This document shows positions 1 through 7,488 of a stretch of DNA of 24,791 nucleotides, one piece after another. The stretch's first letter is position 1. Each line of letters starts with the position of its first letter. The stretch is from JBFWWW01 sp050245975. GTDB taxonomy: Bacteria; Pseudomonadota; Alphaproteobacteria; Rhizobiales; Hyphomicrobiaceae. Where the stretch lies: contig JBFWWW010000038.1 of the NCBI GenBank assembly GCA_050245975.1, forward strand, positions 1 through 24,791, given 5' to 3'. The position numbers were made by a program, and so were the translations under genes. The notes beneath the pieces were generated by a model. It searched no databases. It saw nothing but the letters and a program-made list of their open reading frames with translations, and was not told where the DNA came from.

Positions 1-275
1 CGGTGGTAGATCTCGCCCTCGAACAGGTAGGTCACCGTGGCGAGACCGATGTGGGGATGCGGCCTGACGTCGATGCCGTTGCCGAGCAGGAATTCCGCCG
101 GCCCCATCTGGTCGAAGAAGATGAACGGCCCCACCATGCGCCGGCCGGCGGAGGGCAGCGCGCGGCGCACCTCGAAGCCGCCGAGATCGCGCGCCCGCGG
201 CACGATCACCTGCTCGATGGCACTGCAGGAGTGCTTGTCGCCCGGTACCGGGTCGGCTGCGTTCTGCCAGCTCAT
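1..275 (-). CDS. Pirin family protein, N-terminal 91 residues (cut by window edge)
   Basis: Reverse translation from the ATG at 275 gives 91 residues running off the left edge. The stretch PRARDLGGFEVRRALPSAG, then GPFIFFDQMGP and RPHPHIGLATVTYLFEGE, is typical of the pirin N-terminal cupin. His73 and His75 (HPH) match the first two metal ligands of pirins; the later His and Glu ligands would lie beyond the edge. A clear ribosome site (GGAGG, 6 nt before ATG) sets the start, and the gene follows the VOC gene by 19 nt, so it is probably the last visible gene of the minus-strand operon from 3604. Pirins are iron-binding bicupins, some with quercetinase activity. The function here is unknown; the context points to catabolism of an organic acid or aromatic compound. 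Confidence 0.88.
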   Translation of the reverse strand, partial: MSWQNAADPVPGDKHSCSAIEQVIVPRARDLGGFEVRRALPSAGRRMVGPFIFFDQMGPAEFLLGNGIDVRPHPHIGLATVTYLFEGEIYH

Positions 276-294
276 GGTCTGCCTCCAGGTCGTG

Positions 295-849
295 TCAGGA
301 CGTCCTCGGCTCCGGCTTGCGCGACAGCAGCTCGATCGCGTCGGCGAGGTGCTCGTCGGCGATGTTGTGGGCGCCCTTGGCGAGCCGGATGTTGTGCGCC
401 TCGCGCAGCACGTCGGCATGCGTGGCGCCCGCCGGCGGCTCGAACTTGTAGCAGGCGAGCTCCAGCAGCTGCCCCAGCGGCTCGCGGAAATAGATCGAAT
501 ACATGAAGCCGCGGTCCACCTCGCCCGAGTTGCCGATGCCCAGCGCGTCGAGCCGCGCCTTCGCCTGCGTGTAGACAGCGCGCGAGACGATGAACGCCAG
601 GTGATGCACGTTGCCGACGTTGGTCGGGTTCGGCATCCGGTCGGGCTTCCAGTCCTCGCTCGTGAAGATGGTGATGAGCCGCCCGTCGCCGGGGTCGAAA
701 TAGAGATGGTTCTGGTCGGGCGCGTCGAGGTTCGGCTGCTCGAACACCAGCGGCATGCCGAGCACGCCCTGCCAGAAATCGACGGACGTCTGCCGGTTTG
801 CGCCCACCAGCGTGATGTGGTGGACGCCCTGTGTCTGCAGCTTCGTCAT
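295..849 (-). CDS. VOC-superfamily metalloenzyme (glyoxalase / ring-cleavage dioxygenase-like)
   Basis: The product is 184 aa. It opens with VHHITLVGANRQTSVDFWQGVLGM (written across residues 9-32), the classic start of a vicinal-oxygen-chelate module. A second module begins at VHHLAFIV and ends in LLELACYKFEPP. The likely metal ligands are His10/11, the His pair near residue 82 and the Glu of LLEL, the usual H-H-E set. A C-terminal tail of about 45 residues (DVLREAHNIRLAKG) follows. The ATG at 849 is preceded by AGGAG at good spacing. VOC enzymes include glyoxalases, extradiol and hydroquinone dioxygenases and epimerases. At half the length of two-domain ring-cleaving enzymes it probably works as a dimer. 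It lies between a crotonase gene (22 nt upstream) and pirin (19 nt downstream), so it is co-transcribed with both. The substrate cannot be told from sequence. Confidence 0.88.
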   Translation of the reverse strand: MTKLQTQGVHHITLVGANRQTSVDFWQGVLGMPLVFEQPNLDAPDQNHLYFDPGDGRLITIFTSEDWKPDRMPNPTNVGNVHHLAFIVSRAVYTQAKARLDALGIGNSGEVDRGFMYSIYFREPLGQLLELACYKFEPPAGATHADVLREAHNIRLAKGAHNIADEHLADAIELLSRKPEPRTS

Positions 850-870
850 CGACGTCTCCTGTACCGCCGT

Positions 871-1680
871 CTAGAACGGCTCGGTCGGGTCGAACTTCGC
901 CCGCCGCTTCTCCACCAGCGCCGTCATGCCCTCCTTGAGCTCCGGCCCAGAGAAGCCCATGAACTCCATGGCGAGCGAGGCATCGAACGTCGGCCCGGCG
1001 AGCCGCAGCCAGTTGTTGAGTGCGTGCTTCGTCCAGCGGATCGCGGCCGGCGCGCCGTCGGCAAGCCGCACGGCGATATCGCGCGCCGCCTCCACCACCA
1101 TGTTGTCGTCCACAACCTTCGAAACAAGGCCGATGCGCTCGGCCTCCTCGCCGGTCAGCGTCTCGCACAGCATCAGGTAGTATTTCGCCTTCGCCATGCC
1201 GCACAGCAGCGGCCAGACGATCGCCGCGTGGTCGCCCGCCGCCACGCCGAGCCGCGTGTGCCCGTCGATGATGCGCGCGCGCCGCCCGGCCACCGTGATG
1301 TCGGCCACCATCGCCGCGGCGAGGCCCGCGCCGACGCACGGGCCCTCGATCGCCGCCACCACGGGCTTCGAGCAGTTGATGACGTTGTAGACGAGGTCGC
1401 TCGCCTCCTTCCAGATGCGGGTGCGCACATGCCAGTCGGCCGCCATCTTCTGGATCATGGCGAGGTCGCCGCCGGCGGAGAACACGCCGCCCTCGCCGCG
1501 CAGCAGCACCACCGACGTTTCGGGATCGCGCTCGACGTCGCGGAACACCTCGCCCAGCTCGCGGTGGCCGGTCTCGTCCAGCGCATTGAGCTTGCCGGGC
1601 TTCGACATCACGACCTCCAGCACGCGCGGCTTCACGCGCTCGAACTTCAGCGCCTTGTAGTGCGCGTAGCGGTCGGTCAT
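871..1680 (-). CDS. Enoyl-CoA hydratase/isomerase (crotonase) family protein 1
   Basis: The 269-aa product has the crotonase fold signature: GGVFSAGGDLAMIQKM (oxyanion-hole strand), IEGPCVGAGLAAAMVADI, then IIDGHTRLGVAAGDHAAIVWPLL. Length is normal for the family. By alignment from memory to rat enoyl-CoA hydratase, the two catalytic glutamates are replaced: the first falls at an Ala in VGAGLAA, the second at the His of DGHTRLG. That matches a crotonase subfamily with a DTHVR-like motif, so hydration should not be assumed; isomerase, hydrolase or decarboxylase chemistry is possible. I chose the ATG at 1680, 9 nt after AGGAG, over an in-frame TTG at 1689 that abuts the same ribosome site. It lies 101 nt downstream of the phosphotransferase gene and 21 nt upstream of the VOC gene. 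Confidence 0.9.
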   Translation of the reverse strand: MTDRYAHYKALKFERVKPRVLEVVMSKPGKLNALDETGHRELGEVFRDVERDPETSVVLLRGEGGVFSAGGDLAMIQKMAADWHVRTRIWKEASDLVYNVINCSKPVVAAIEGPCVGAGLAAAMVADITVAGRRARIIDGHTRLGVAAGDHAAIVWPLLCGMAKAKYYLMLCETLTGEEAERIGLVSKVVDDNMVVEAARDIAVRLADGAPAAIRWTKHALNNWLRLAGPTFDASLAMEFMGFSGPELKEGMTALVEKRRAKFDPTEPF

Positions 1681-1781
1681 GTGCGGCAACTCCTGAGCGT
1701 GTCCCTATTCGATCGAGCGCTCACACTAGCGGCCCCCCGGCGGTGCGCAACCGTGCGCCCGTCCGTCATGCGCATCGTGCC

Positions 1782-2819
1782 TCAGCCGCCGGCCTCGAGG
1801 CGCTCCACCTGCCGCCAGCCGGCTTCCGCGATGGCCCGCGCCCGCGCGCCCGTCTCGGCCGCCGATGCGCTCGCCGCCGTGCCCTCCAGCACGCGCCCCA
1901 TGATGCCCTGCAGGATCGCGGCGAGGCGGAACATGTTGTAGGCGAGATACGTGTCCCAGTGCGCGATGCCGTCGCGTCCGGTCCGCCGGCAATAGGCCGC
2001 GACGTAGGCCGCCTCCGTCGGGATGCCCAGCGCGCCGAGATCGGTCCCCGCCAGCCCGCGGAACTCGCCCGGCGTCAGCCGCCACGCCATCGCGTGATAG
2101 GCGAAATCCGCCAGCGGATGTCCGAGCGTCGACAGCTCCCAGTCGAGCACCGCGAGCACCCTGGGCTCCGTGGGGTGGAAGATCAGGTTGTCGAGCCTGA
2201 AGTCGCCATGCACGATCGACGTCTCGTCGGCCGGCGGCACGTGCTCCGGCAGCCACGCGATGAGGCGGTCCATCGCCGGGATGGGCTCCGTCTCCGAGGC
2301 GCGGTACTGCTTCGTCCAGCGCGCGATCTGGCGCGCCATGTAGTTGCCGGGGCGGCCGAAGTCCTCGAGCGCCACTGCAGCCGGGTCGATCCGGTGCAGC
2401 GCCGCGATCACGCGCCCCATCTCGTCATAGTGCGCCGCACGCTCGGCCGCCGTCATGCCCGGCAGCGCCGGGTCCCACAGCACGCGGCCGGGCACGAAAT
2501 CCATGACGTAGAACGCCGTGCCGATCACGCCCTCGTCCATGCACAGCGCGCGCACGGGCGCGACAGGCACGTCCGTCCCGGCCAGCGCCGTCATGACGCG
2601 GAACTCGCGATCGACGGCATGCGCGGAGGCGAGCAGCTTGCCCGGCGGCTTGCGCCGCAGCACGTAGTCGCGCCCGCCCGCCGTCACGCGATAGGTCGGG
2701 TTCGACTGTCCGCCCTCGAAGCGGCGCAGCGTCACCGCTCCCGAAAAGGGCGCGACGTTGGCCCTGAGCCAGTCGCCCAGCGCGGTCGCGTCGACGTCCT
2801 GTGCGGGGCCGGCGCTCAT
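1782..2819 (-). CDS. Phosphotransferase family protein (APH fold, ACAD10/LvaA-like)
   Basis: The 345-aa product has a glycine-rich nucleotide loop (FEGGQSNPTYRV, residues 34-44) and a Lys-containing strand (YVLRRKPPGKLL). It also has the Brenner motif HGDFRLDN (204-211, catalytic Asp206, Asn211) and a metal-binding DWE (Asp226) in VLDWELSTLGHPLADFAYH. These mark the aminoglycoside-phosphotransferase fold, in the branch found beside acyl-CoA enzymes and fused to acyl-CoA dehydrogenase in ACAD10/11. Known relatives (LvaA of levulinate catabolism, the ACAD11 kinase domain) phosphorylate 4-hydroxyacyl-CoAs so that the hydroxyl can be eliminated. A similar role is an inference here. Its ATG overlaps the stop of the upstream crotonase (ATGA), which suggests translational coupling. 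No acyl-CoA dehydrogenase gene is visible nearby. Confidence 0.9.
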   Translation of the reverse strand: MSAGPAQDVDATALGDWLRANVAPFSGAVTLRRFEGGQSNPTYRVTAGGRDYVLRRKPPGKLLASAHAVDREFRVMTALAGTDVPVAPVRALCMDEGVIGTAFYVMDFVPGRVLWDPALPGMTAAERAAHYDEMGRVIAALHRIDPAAVALEDFGRPGNYMARQIARWTKQYRASETEPIPAMDRLIAWLPEHVPPADETSIVHGDFRLDNLIFHPTEPRVLAVLDWELSTLGHPLADFAYHAMAWRLTPGEFRGLAGTDLGALGIPTEAAYVAAYCRRTGRDGIAHWDTYLAYNMFRLAAILQGIMGRVLEGTAASASAAETGARARAIAEAGWRQVERLEAGG

Positions 2820-3604
2820 TTTCCGCGGAACACCGGTTTGCGCCGCTCCATGAAGGCCTTGCGGCCCTCGGCATAGTCCGCGCTGTCGAAGCAGGCCTGC
2901 GCCAGCCGGTCGAGCCGGGCGAGATCGCGCTTCGCCTCCGGCTTGCGGATTTCGCTGGCCGACGCCTTGGCGAGCGCCAGCGTCATGGGCGCGTTGGCGC
3001 CGATCTGGCGCGTCACCTCGTCCACCACCGCTTCGAGGTCCGCGTCCGCCGCCACGCGCTGCACCAGTCCCATCGCCTCCGCCTCGGCCGCCGAGTACTG
3101 CCGCGCCGTGTAGATCATCTCCAGCGTGCGCGGCAGGCCGATGATCTCCGCCAGGCGCCGCACCGGCGCATAGCCGTAGCCGAGCCCGAGCTTGCCGGCC
3201 GGCACGCCGAACCGCGCGCCCTCGTTGCAGTAGCGCAGGTCGCAGCAGGCGGCGAGGTTCACGCCGCCGCCGATGCAGTAGCCGGTGATCCTGGCGACGG
3301 TCGGCCGCGGGAACTCGTAGAGCGCCTCGTAGGCGCGCGCGGCGGTGGCGTTGTACTGCGCCGCCGCCTCCTGGCTCGCCCGCTCGCTCTCGAACTTGGA
3401 GATGTCGGCGCCCGACACGAAGGCCTTGCCGCCTGCACCGCTCACCACGACGGCGCGCACGTCGCCGTCGGCCGCGAACTCCGCCAGCACATCGCCCAGC
3501 TTCTGCCACATGTCGCGCGACACCGCGTTGAGTTTGGCCGGATTGTTGAAGACCACATGGCCGATCCCGTCCTTGCGGAAGGCCATCAGTCGTTCGTCGG
3601 TCAT
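2816..3604 (-). CDS. Enoyl-CoA hydratase/isomerase (crotonase) family protein 2
   Basis: The product is 262 aa from the ATG at 3604, preceded by GGAG with 6-nt spacing; longer in-frame starts at 3616 and 3655 lack a ribosome site. Crotonase motifs are VVVSGAGGKAFVSGADISKFE (read across residues 53-73), ITGYCIGGGVNLAACCDLRY and ARFGVPAGKLGLGYGYAPVRRL. The hydratase glutamates appear replaced: Asn follows GGGV where hydratases have Glu, and VPAGKLG stands where QPE is usual. It is probably not a plain enoyl-CoA hydratase; other CoA-thioester chemistries are possible. It is the first gene of the leftward operon, directly downstream of the divergent control region, and overlaps the phosphotransferase gene by 4 nt. 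Confidence 0.9.
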   Translation of the reverse strand: MTDERLMAFRKDGIGHVVFNNPAKLNAVSRDMWQKLGDVLAEFAADGDVRAVVVSGAGGKAFVSGADISKFESERASQEAAAQYNATAARAYEALYEFPRPTVARITGYCIGGGVNLAACCDLRYCNEGARFGVPAGKLGLGYGYAPVRRLAEIIGLPRTLEMIYTARQYSAAEAEAMGLVQRVAADADLEAVVDEVTRQIGANAPMTLALAKASASEIRKPEAKRDLARLDRLAQACFDSADYAEGRKAFMERRKPVFRGK

Positions 3605-3787
3605 CGTGCTCTCCATCCCGGTTCGTCGCGCCGTGGTCGCACGACCATAGCGCAACTATTGCGCCGCAACACCGCCTTTGCCGGTTCCGCTTGCGCCGCG
3701 CTTGCGCCCCGGCCAAGATCGCCGTCATTGACGCCGCGCCGGCGCGCGGCCACAGAAGCCCACCGACGCCCGAAAAAGCTGGATCCC
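3605..3787. promoter_or_regulatory. Divergent control region with perfect inverted repeat
   Basis: These 183 nt separate the leftward crotonase operon from the rightward CoA-transferase genes and must hold both promoters. A perfect inverted repeat GCGCAA-CTA-TTGCGC lies at 3650-3664. Next to it is a second, shorter one (GGTCG-CA-CGACC, 3635-3646). On the minus strand, TATGGT (3649-3644) could be a -10 box touching the larger repeat, but I see no good -35 at 17 nt. TTGACG at about 3728 is a possible -35 for the rightward genes without a convincing -10. A repressor of TetR or similar type could bind here and control both directions, but no regulator gene sits adjacent. Confidence 0.4.
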
Positions 3788-4969
3788 ATGCCGCGCCCTC
3801 TCGCCTCGACCGCCCTTGCCCGCTTCACCGTGCTCGACCTGACGCGCGTGCGCTCGGGCCCGACGGCCGTGCGCCAGCTCGGCGACTGGGGCGCCAACGT
3901 CATCAAGGTGGAGATGCCGGAGGCCGGCGACGACGGCATGGGCGGCTCGCGCGACGGCCCCGACTTCCAGAACCTCCAGCGCAACAAGCGCAGCATCAGC
4001 CTCGACCTCAAGTCGAAGGCGGGCCTCGCCGCCTTCCTGCGCCTTGCCGACAAGGCCGACGTCGTCGTGGAGAATTTCCGCCCCGACGTGAAGACGCGGC
4101 TCGGCATCGACTACGCCACGCTGAGCAAGCGCAATCCGCGCCTCGTCTATGCCAGCATCTCCGGCTTCGGCCAGACGGGCCCTTACGCGGGCCGTCCCGG
4201 CTTCGACCAGATCGCGCAGGGCATGGGCGGCCTCATGTCCATCACCGGCCAGCCCGGCCAGGGGCCGATGCGCGCCGGCATCCCGGTCGCCGACCTCACC
4301 GCCGGCCTGTTCTGCGCCCTCGGCATCCTGACGGCGCTGCTGGAGCGCGACGAGACCGGCAAGGGCCAGTGCGTCGAGACATCCCTGCTGCAGGCGCAGA
4401 TTTTCATGCTCGACTTCCAGGCCTCGCGCTGGCTCAACGCGCACGAGGTGCCCCGGCAGGCCGGCAACAACCATCCGACCAGCATCCCGACCGGCGTCTT
4501 CAGGACATCGGACGGCTACATCAACATCGCGGCGTCGGGTCAGGCGATCTGGCAGCGCCTGTGCCAGGCGCTCGACGCCGATGCGCTGGCCGAACGGCCC
4601 GAGTTTGCCACCGCCGCGGCGCGCTCGAAGAACCGCGACGCGCTCAACGCCGAGCTGGAAGGCCGGCTCAAGGGCCGCACCAGCGCGGCCTGGGTGGAGC
4701 GCCTCAACGCCGCCGGCGTGCCCTGCGGGCCCATCAATGCGATCGACGAGGTGTTCGCCGATCCGCAGGTCGCTCATCTCGGCGTCGTGCAGAGCCTTCC
4801 GCGCCCCGACGGCAGCACCCTCAACGTCGTCGGACAGCCGGTCACCCTGTCGCGGACACCGAGCAAGGTGGTCGGCCTCCCGCCGGCGCGCGGCGCGGAC
4901 ACGCGCGAGGTCCTGGCCGAGTTCGGCTTCAGCGAGGCCGAGATCGCGGAGCTCGCCGCCCGGACCTGA
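3788..4969 (+). CDS. Class III (CaiB/BaiF, family III) CoA-transferase
   Basis: The 393-aa product has the usual length and motif order: VLDLTRVRSGPTAVRQLGDWGANVIKVE (over residues 15-42), NLQRNKRSISLDLKS, VVENFRPDV, SISGFGQTGPYAGRPGFDQIAQ and AGIPVADLTAGLF. Asp169 in the last motif falls at the catalytic aspartate of formyl-CoA transferase (also residue 169). The C-terminal part has GVPCGPINAIDEVFADPQV. The enzyme moves CoA between carboxylic acids via aspartyl-CoA anhydride intermediates; the donor and acceptor cannot be read from sequence. The ribosome site before the ATG is weak. It lies divergent from the crotonase operon and 77 nt before the aldo/keto reductase, fitting a role as the activation step of the local pathway. 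Confidence 0.93.
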   Translation: MPRPLASTALARFTVLDLTRVRSGPTAVRQLGDWGANVIKVEMPEAGDDGMGGSRDGPDFQNLQRNKRSISLDLKSKAGLAAFLRLADKADVVVENFRPDVKTRLGIDYATLSKRNPRLVYASISGFGQTGPYAGRPGFDQIAQGMGGLMSITGQPGQGPMRAGIPVADLTAGLFCALGILTALLERDETGKGQCVETSLLQAQIFMLDFQASRWLNAHEVPRQAGNNHPTSIPTGVFRTSDGYINIAASGQAIWQRLCQALDADALAERPEFATAAARSKNRDALNAELEGRLKGRTSAAWVERLNAAGVPCGPINAIDEVFADPQVAHLGVVQSLPRPDGSTLNVVGQPVTLSRTPSKVVGLPPARGADTREVLAEFGFSEAEIAELAART

Positions 4970-5046
4970 CGCCTCGCCGACAAGGCGCTATCCCTCGAAA
5001 CACAGCCCTCAAAGCACAGCCGAAACTGCCCCGCGCGGAGCTTCCC

Positions 5047-6033
5047 ATGGACATGCAGTACACGACGCTCGGCCGCACCGGCCTCAAGGTGAGCGTCGCC
5101 GGCCTCGGCGCCGGCGGCAACAGCCGGCTCGGCATGGATGCCGGCGCCACGGAGGCGGAGTCGGTAGCGCTGGTGCGCACCGCGCTCGACCTCGGCGTCA
5201 ACTTCATCGACACCGCGGAGGCCTACGGCACCGAGACGATCGTCGGCAAGGCGGTCGCCGCGCTGCCGCGCGACAGCGTCGTCCTGTCGACCAAGAGCCG
5301 CATCGAGCAGGCCGGCAAGGCGATGAGCGCCGCCGCCGTCGTCGCCAACCTCGATGCCTCCCTGAAGCGTCTCGGCACGGATCATGTCGATATCTATCAC
5401 CTGCACGGCGTTGCGCCGGACTACTACGATCACTGCCTGACCGAGATCGTGCCCGCGCTCGAGCGCGAGCGCGCCAGGGGCAAGCTGCGCCACCTCGGCA
5501 TCACCGAGACGTCGCCGCGCGATCCCGACCAGCACATGCTGCAGCGGGCGGTCGCCGATGCGCCCTGGGACGTCGTCATGCTCGCCTTCCACATGATGCA
5601 TCAGGTCGCCCGGCGCGCGCTTTTGCCCGCGACGCAGCGCGCGCGCATCGGCACGCTCGCCATGTTCGTCGTGCGCAACATCTTCTCCAGGCCCGACCTG
5701 CTGCGCGCGACGCTGCGCGATCTGGCTGCCGCCGGCCGGGTGCCGGGCGAGCTTGCCGAAGCCGACAGGCCGCTGTCCTTCCTCCTCCACGCCGGCGGCG
5801 CGGCGAGCCTGACGGAAGCCGCCTACCGCTACGCGCGCCACGAGCCCGGCATCGACGTCGTCCTGTTCGGCACCGGCAGCGTCGCGCATCTGAAGCAGAA
5901 CGTCGCCGACATCCTGAAGCCGCCTCTGCCGCCCGCCGACGTGGCGCGCCTCGACAGCCTGTTCGGCGCCCTGAGCGGCGTCGGCCTTGACCTTCCCAAC
6001 CGCCTGCGTTCCGCCGCGCCCAGCCAGGGATGA
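5047..6033 (+). CDS. Aldo/keto reductase
   Basis: The 328-aa product starts MDMQYTTLGRTGLKVSVAGLG, typical of the family, with CGGAG 6 nt before the ATG. The catalytic tetrad is visible: Asp55 and Tyr60 (NFIDTAEAYG), Lys83 (LSTKS) and His120 (VDIYHLHG). A late DVVLFGTGSVAHLKQNV segment fits the NADPH-binding region. It should reduce an aldehyde or ketone, or oxidise an alcohol, using NAD(P)H in the cytosol. It sits between the CoA-transferase and an MFS transporter gene whose ATG overlaps its stop (ATGA), so transporter and reductase are probably translationally coupled. The middle of the protein (AMFVVRNIFSRPDLLR) has a less usual sequence, and the substrate is unknown. Confidence 0.93.
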   Translation: MDMQYTTLGRTGLKVSVAGLGAGGNSRLGMDAGATEAESVALVRTALDLGVNFIDTAEAYGTETIVGKAVAALPRDSVVLSTKSRIEQAGKAMSAAAVVANLDASLKRLGTDHVDIYHLHGVAPDYYDHCLTEIVPALERERARGKLRHLGITETSPRDPDQHMLQRAVADAPWDVVMLAFHMMHQVARRALLPATQRARIGTLAMFVVRNIFSRPDLLRATLRDLAAAGRVPGELAEADRPLSFLLHAGGAASLTEAAYRYARHEPGIDVVLFGTGSVAHLKQNVADILKPPLPPADVARLDSLFGALSGVGLDLPNRLRSAAPSQG

Positions 6034-7358
6034 CCGCACCCGTGCCCTCCACCTCACCAGCGCTTGCGGGTTCCCCGCCCAACGACATCGATTCCGCGCG
6101 CGCCTGGCGGCGTCTCGGCGCCGCAGTGCTTCTCGGCCTCATCGGCAATGTCGGCATGTGGTCGGTCGTCGTCGCATTGCCCGCGGTCCAGGCCGATTTC
6201 GGCCTCAGCCGCGCGGCGGTGTCGCTCGCCTACACCTTTACGATGATCGGCTTCGCCATCGGCGGCGTGCTGACGGGCAGGCTCGCCGACCGCTTCGGCA
6301 TCCTGCTGCCGATCGTCGGCGGCACGCTGATCCTGAGCGCCGGTTACGTGCTCGCCGGGCTCGCGCCCAACGCCGTCGTCTTTGAGCTGTCCTACGGCCT
6401 CCTGATCGGCATGCTCGGCAGCTCGGCGCTGTTCGGCCCGCTCGTGGCGCACGTCTCGCTGTGGTTCAGCAGGCGGCGCGGCATCGCCGTCGCCATCTGC
6501 GCCAGCGGCAACTACATCGCCGGCGCCGTGTGGCCGCCCATCATCCAGCACATGATCGAGACCATCGGCTGGCGGCAGACGCACATCGGCATCGGCCTCA
6601 TCTGCCTTGTCACGCTGCTGCCGCTGTCGCTCGCCTTCCGCCGTCCGCCGCCGGCTTCCGACGCCGTTCCGGCAGCCGGTCCCGCCTCACACGCACGGCC
6701 CGCACCCACGGGCCGCCCGCTGCCGCCAAATCTGCTGCAGGTCCTGCTCGTGGTCGCGGGCATCGCCTGTTGCGTGGCCATGTCGATGCCGCAGGTCCAC
6801 ATCGTCGCCTACTGCGGCGACCTCGGCTACGGCGCGGCGCGCGGCGCGGAGATGCTGTCGCTGATGCTGGGCCTCGGCATCATCAGCCGTCTCGCCTCCG
6901 GCTTTCTCGCCGACCGCATCGGCGGCCTGCGCACGCTCCTGCTCGGCTCGATCCTTCAGGGGATCGCGCTTCTGCTCTATCTGCCGTTCGACGGCCTGAC
7001 CTCGCTCTACATCGTGTCGGGCCTGTTCGGCCTCTTCCAGGGCGGCATCGTGCCGAGCTACGCCATCATCGTGCGCGAGTACTTCGACGTCCGCGCCGCG
7101 GCCACCCGCGTCGGGCTCGTATTCATGGCGACGCTGCTCGGCATGGCGCTGGGCGGCTGGCTGTCCGGCGTCATCTTCGACCTCACGGGGTCCTACCAGG
7201 CCGCGTTCCTCAACGGCATCGCCTGGAACCTTCTCAACGTCTCCATCGTCGTGTGGCTCATCCGCCGCCTCGATCCGCCGATTCTGCGCCGCAGGGGTGC
7301 GGTCGGGCATCAGTCCGGCGCAAACCTGCGCACCGTGACAACAGGTGCCTCGATCTGA
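6030..7358 (+). CDS. MFS transporter, 12 TM segments
   Basis: The 442-aa product has two blocks of about six hydrophobic segments, separated by a Pro/Ala-rich loop near residues 208-232. After the second helix, GVLTGRLADRFGILLP is the MFS signature loop; a matching SGFLADRIGGLRTLL follows in the second half. The pattern resembles monocarboxylate/oxalate-formate type transporters (AVLLGLIGNVGMWSVVVALPAVQADFG, read over about 27 residues), but the substrate is not determined. Its ATG overlaps the aldo/keto reductase stop in an ATGA. The context with CoA-transferase and reductase suggests uptake or efflux of the organic acid handled by this locus, across the inner membrane. Confidence 0.92.
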   Translation: MTAPVPSTSPALAGSPPNDIDSARAWRRLGAAVLLGLIGNVGMWSVVVALPAVQADFGLSRAAVSLAYTFTMIGFAIGGVLTGRLADRFGILLPIVGGTLILSAGYVLAGLAPNAVVFELSYGLLIGMLGSSALFGPLVAHVSLWFSRRRGIAVAICASGNYIAGAVWPPIIQHMIETIGWRQTHIGIGLICLVTLLPLSLAFRRPPPASDAVPAAGPASHARPAPTGRPLPPNLLQVLLVVAGIACCVAMSMPQVHIVAYCGDLGYGAARGAEMLSLMLGLGIISRLASGFLADRIGGLRTLLLGSILQGIALLLYLPFDGLTSLYIVSGLFGLFQGGIVPSYAIIVREYFDVRAAATRVGLVFMATLLGMALGGWLSGVIFDLTGSYQAAFLNGIAWNLLNVSIVVWLIRRLDPPILRRRGAVGHQSGANLRTVTTGASI

Positions 7359-7488
7359 CCTGCGACTTGAGCTATGCAGGCTCGCCCGCCGCGGTCGCGC
7401 AGGTGCGCCGGCGGCAACGGAACAGGTTCGCTCCTCGACCCTGACCGGCCGCGCAGCTTGGCGCGGGACGCCTCACGCAGGTCACGCA

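Noticed and set aside
37..1941. Long plus-strand open frame of 634 codons
   Set aside because: It is antisense to the VOC and crotonase genes, which have clear family motifs. High GC content leaves opposite strands open. Its translation is Arg/His/Leu-rich with no domain.
7345..7488. N-terminal extension of the membrane protein
   Set aside because: The extra 48 residues are Arg/Ala-rich, overlap the end of the MFS gene and have no ribosome site; the ATG at 7489 directly precedes the membrane region.
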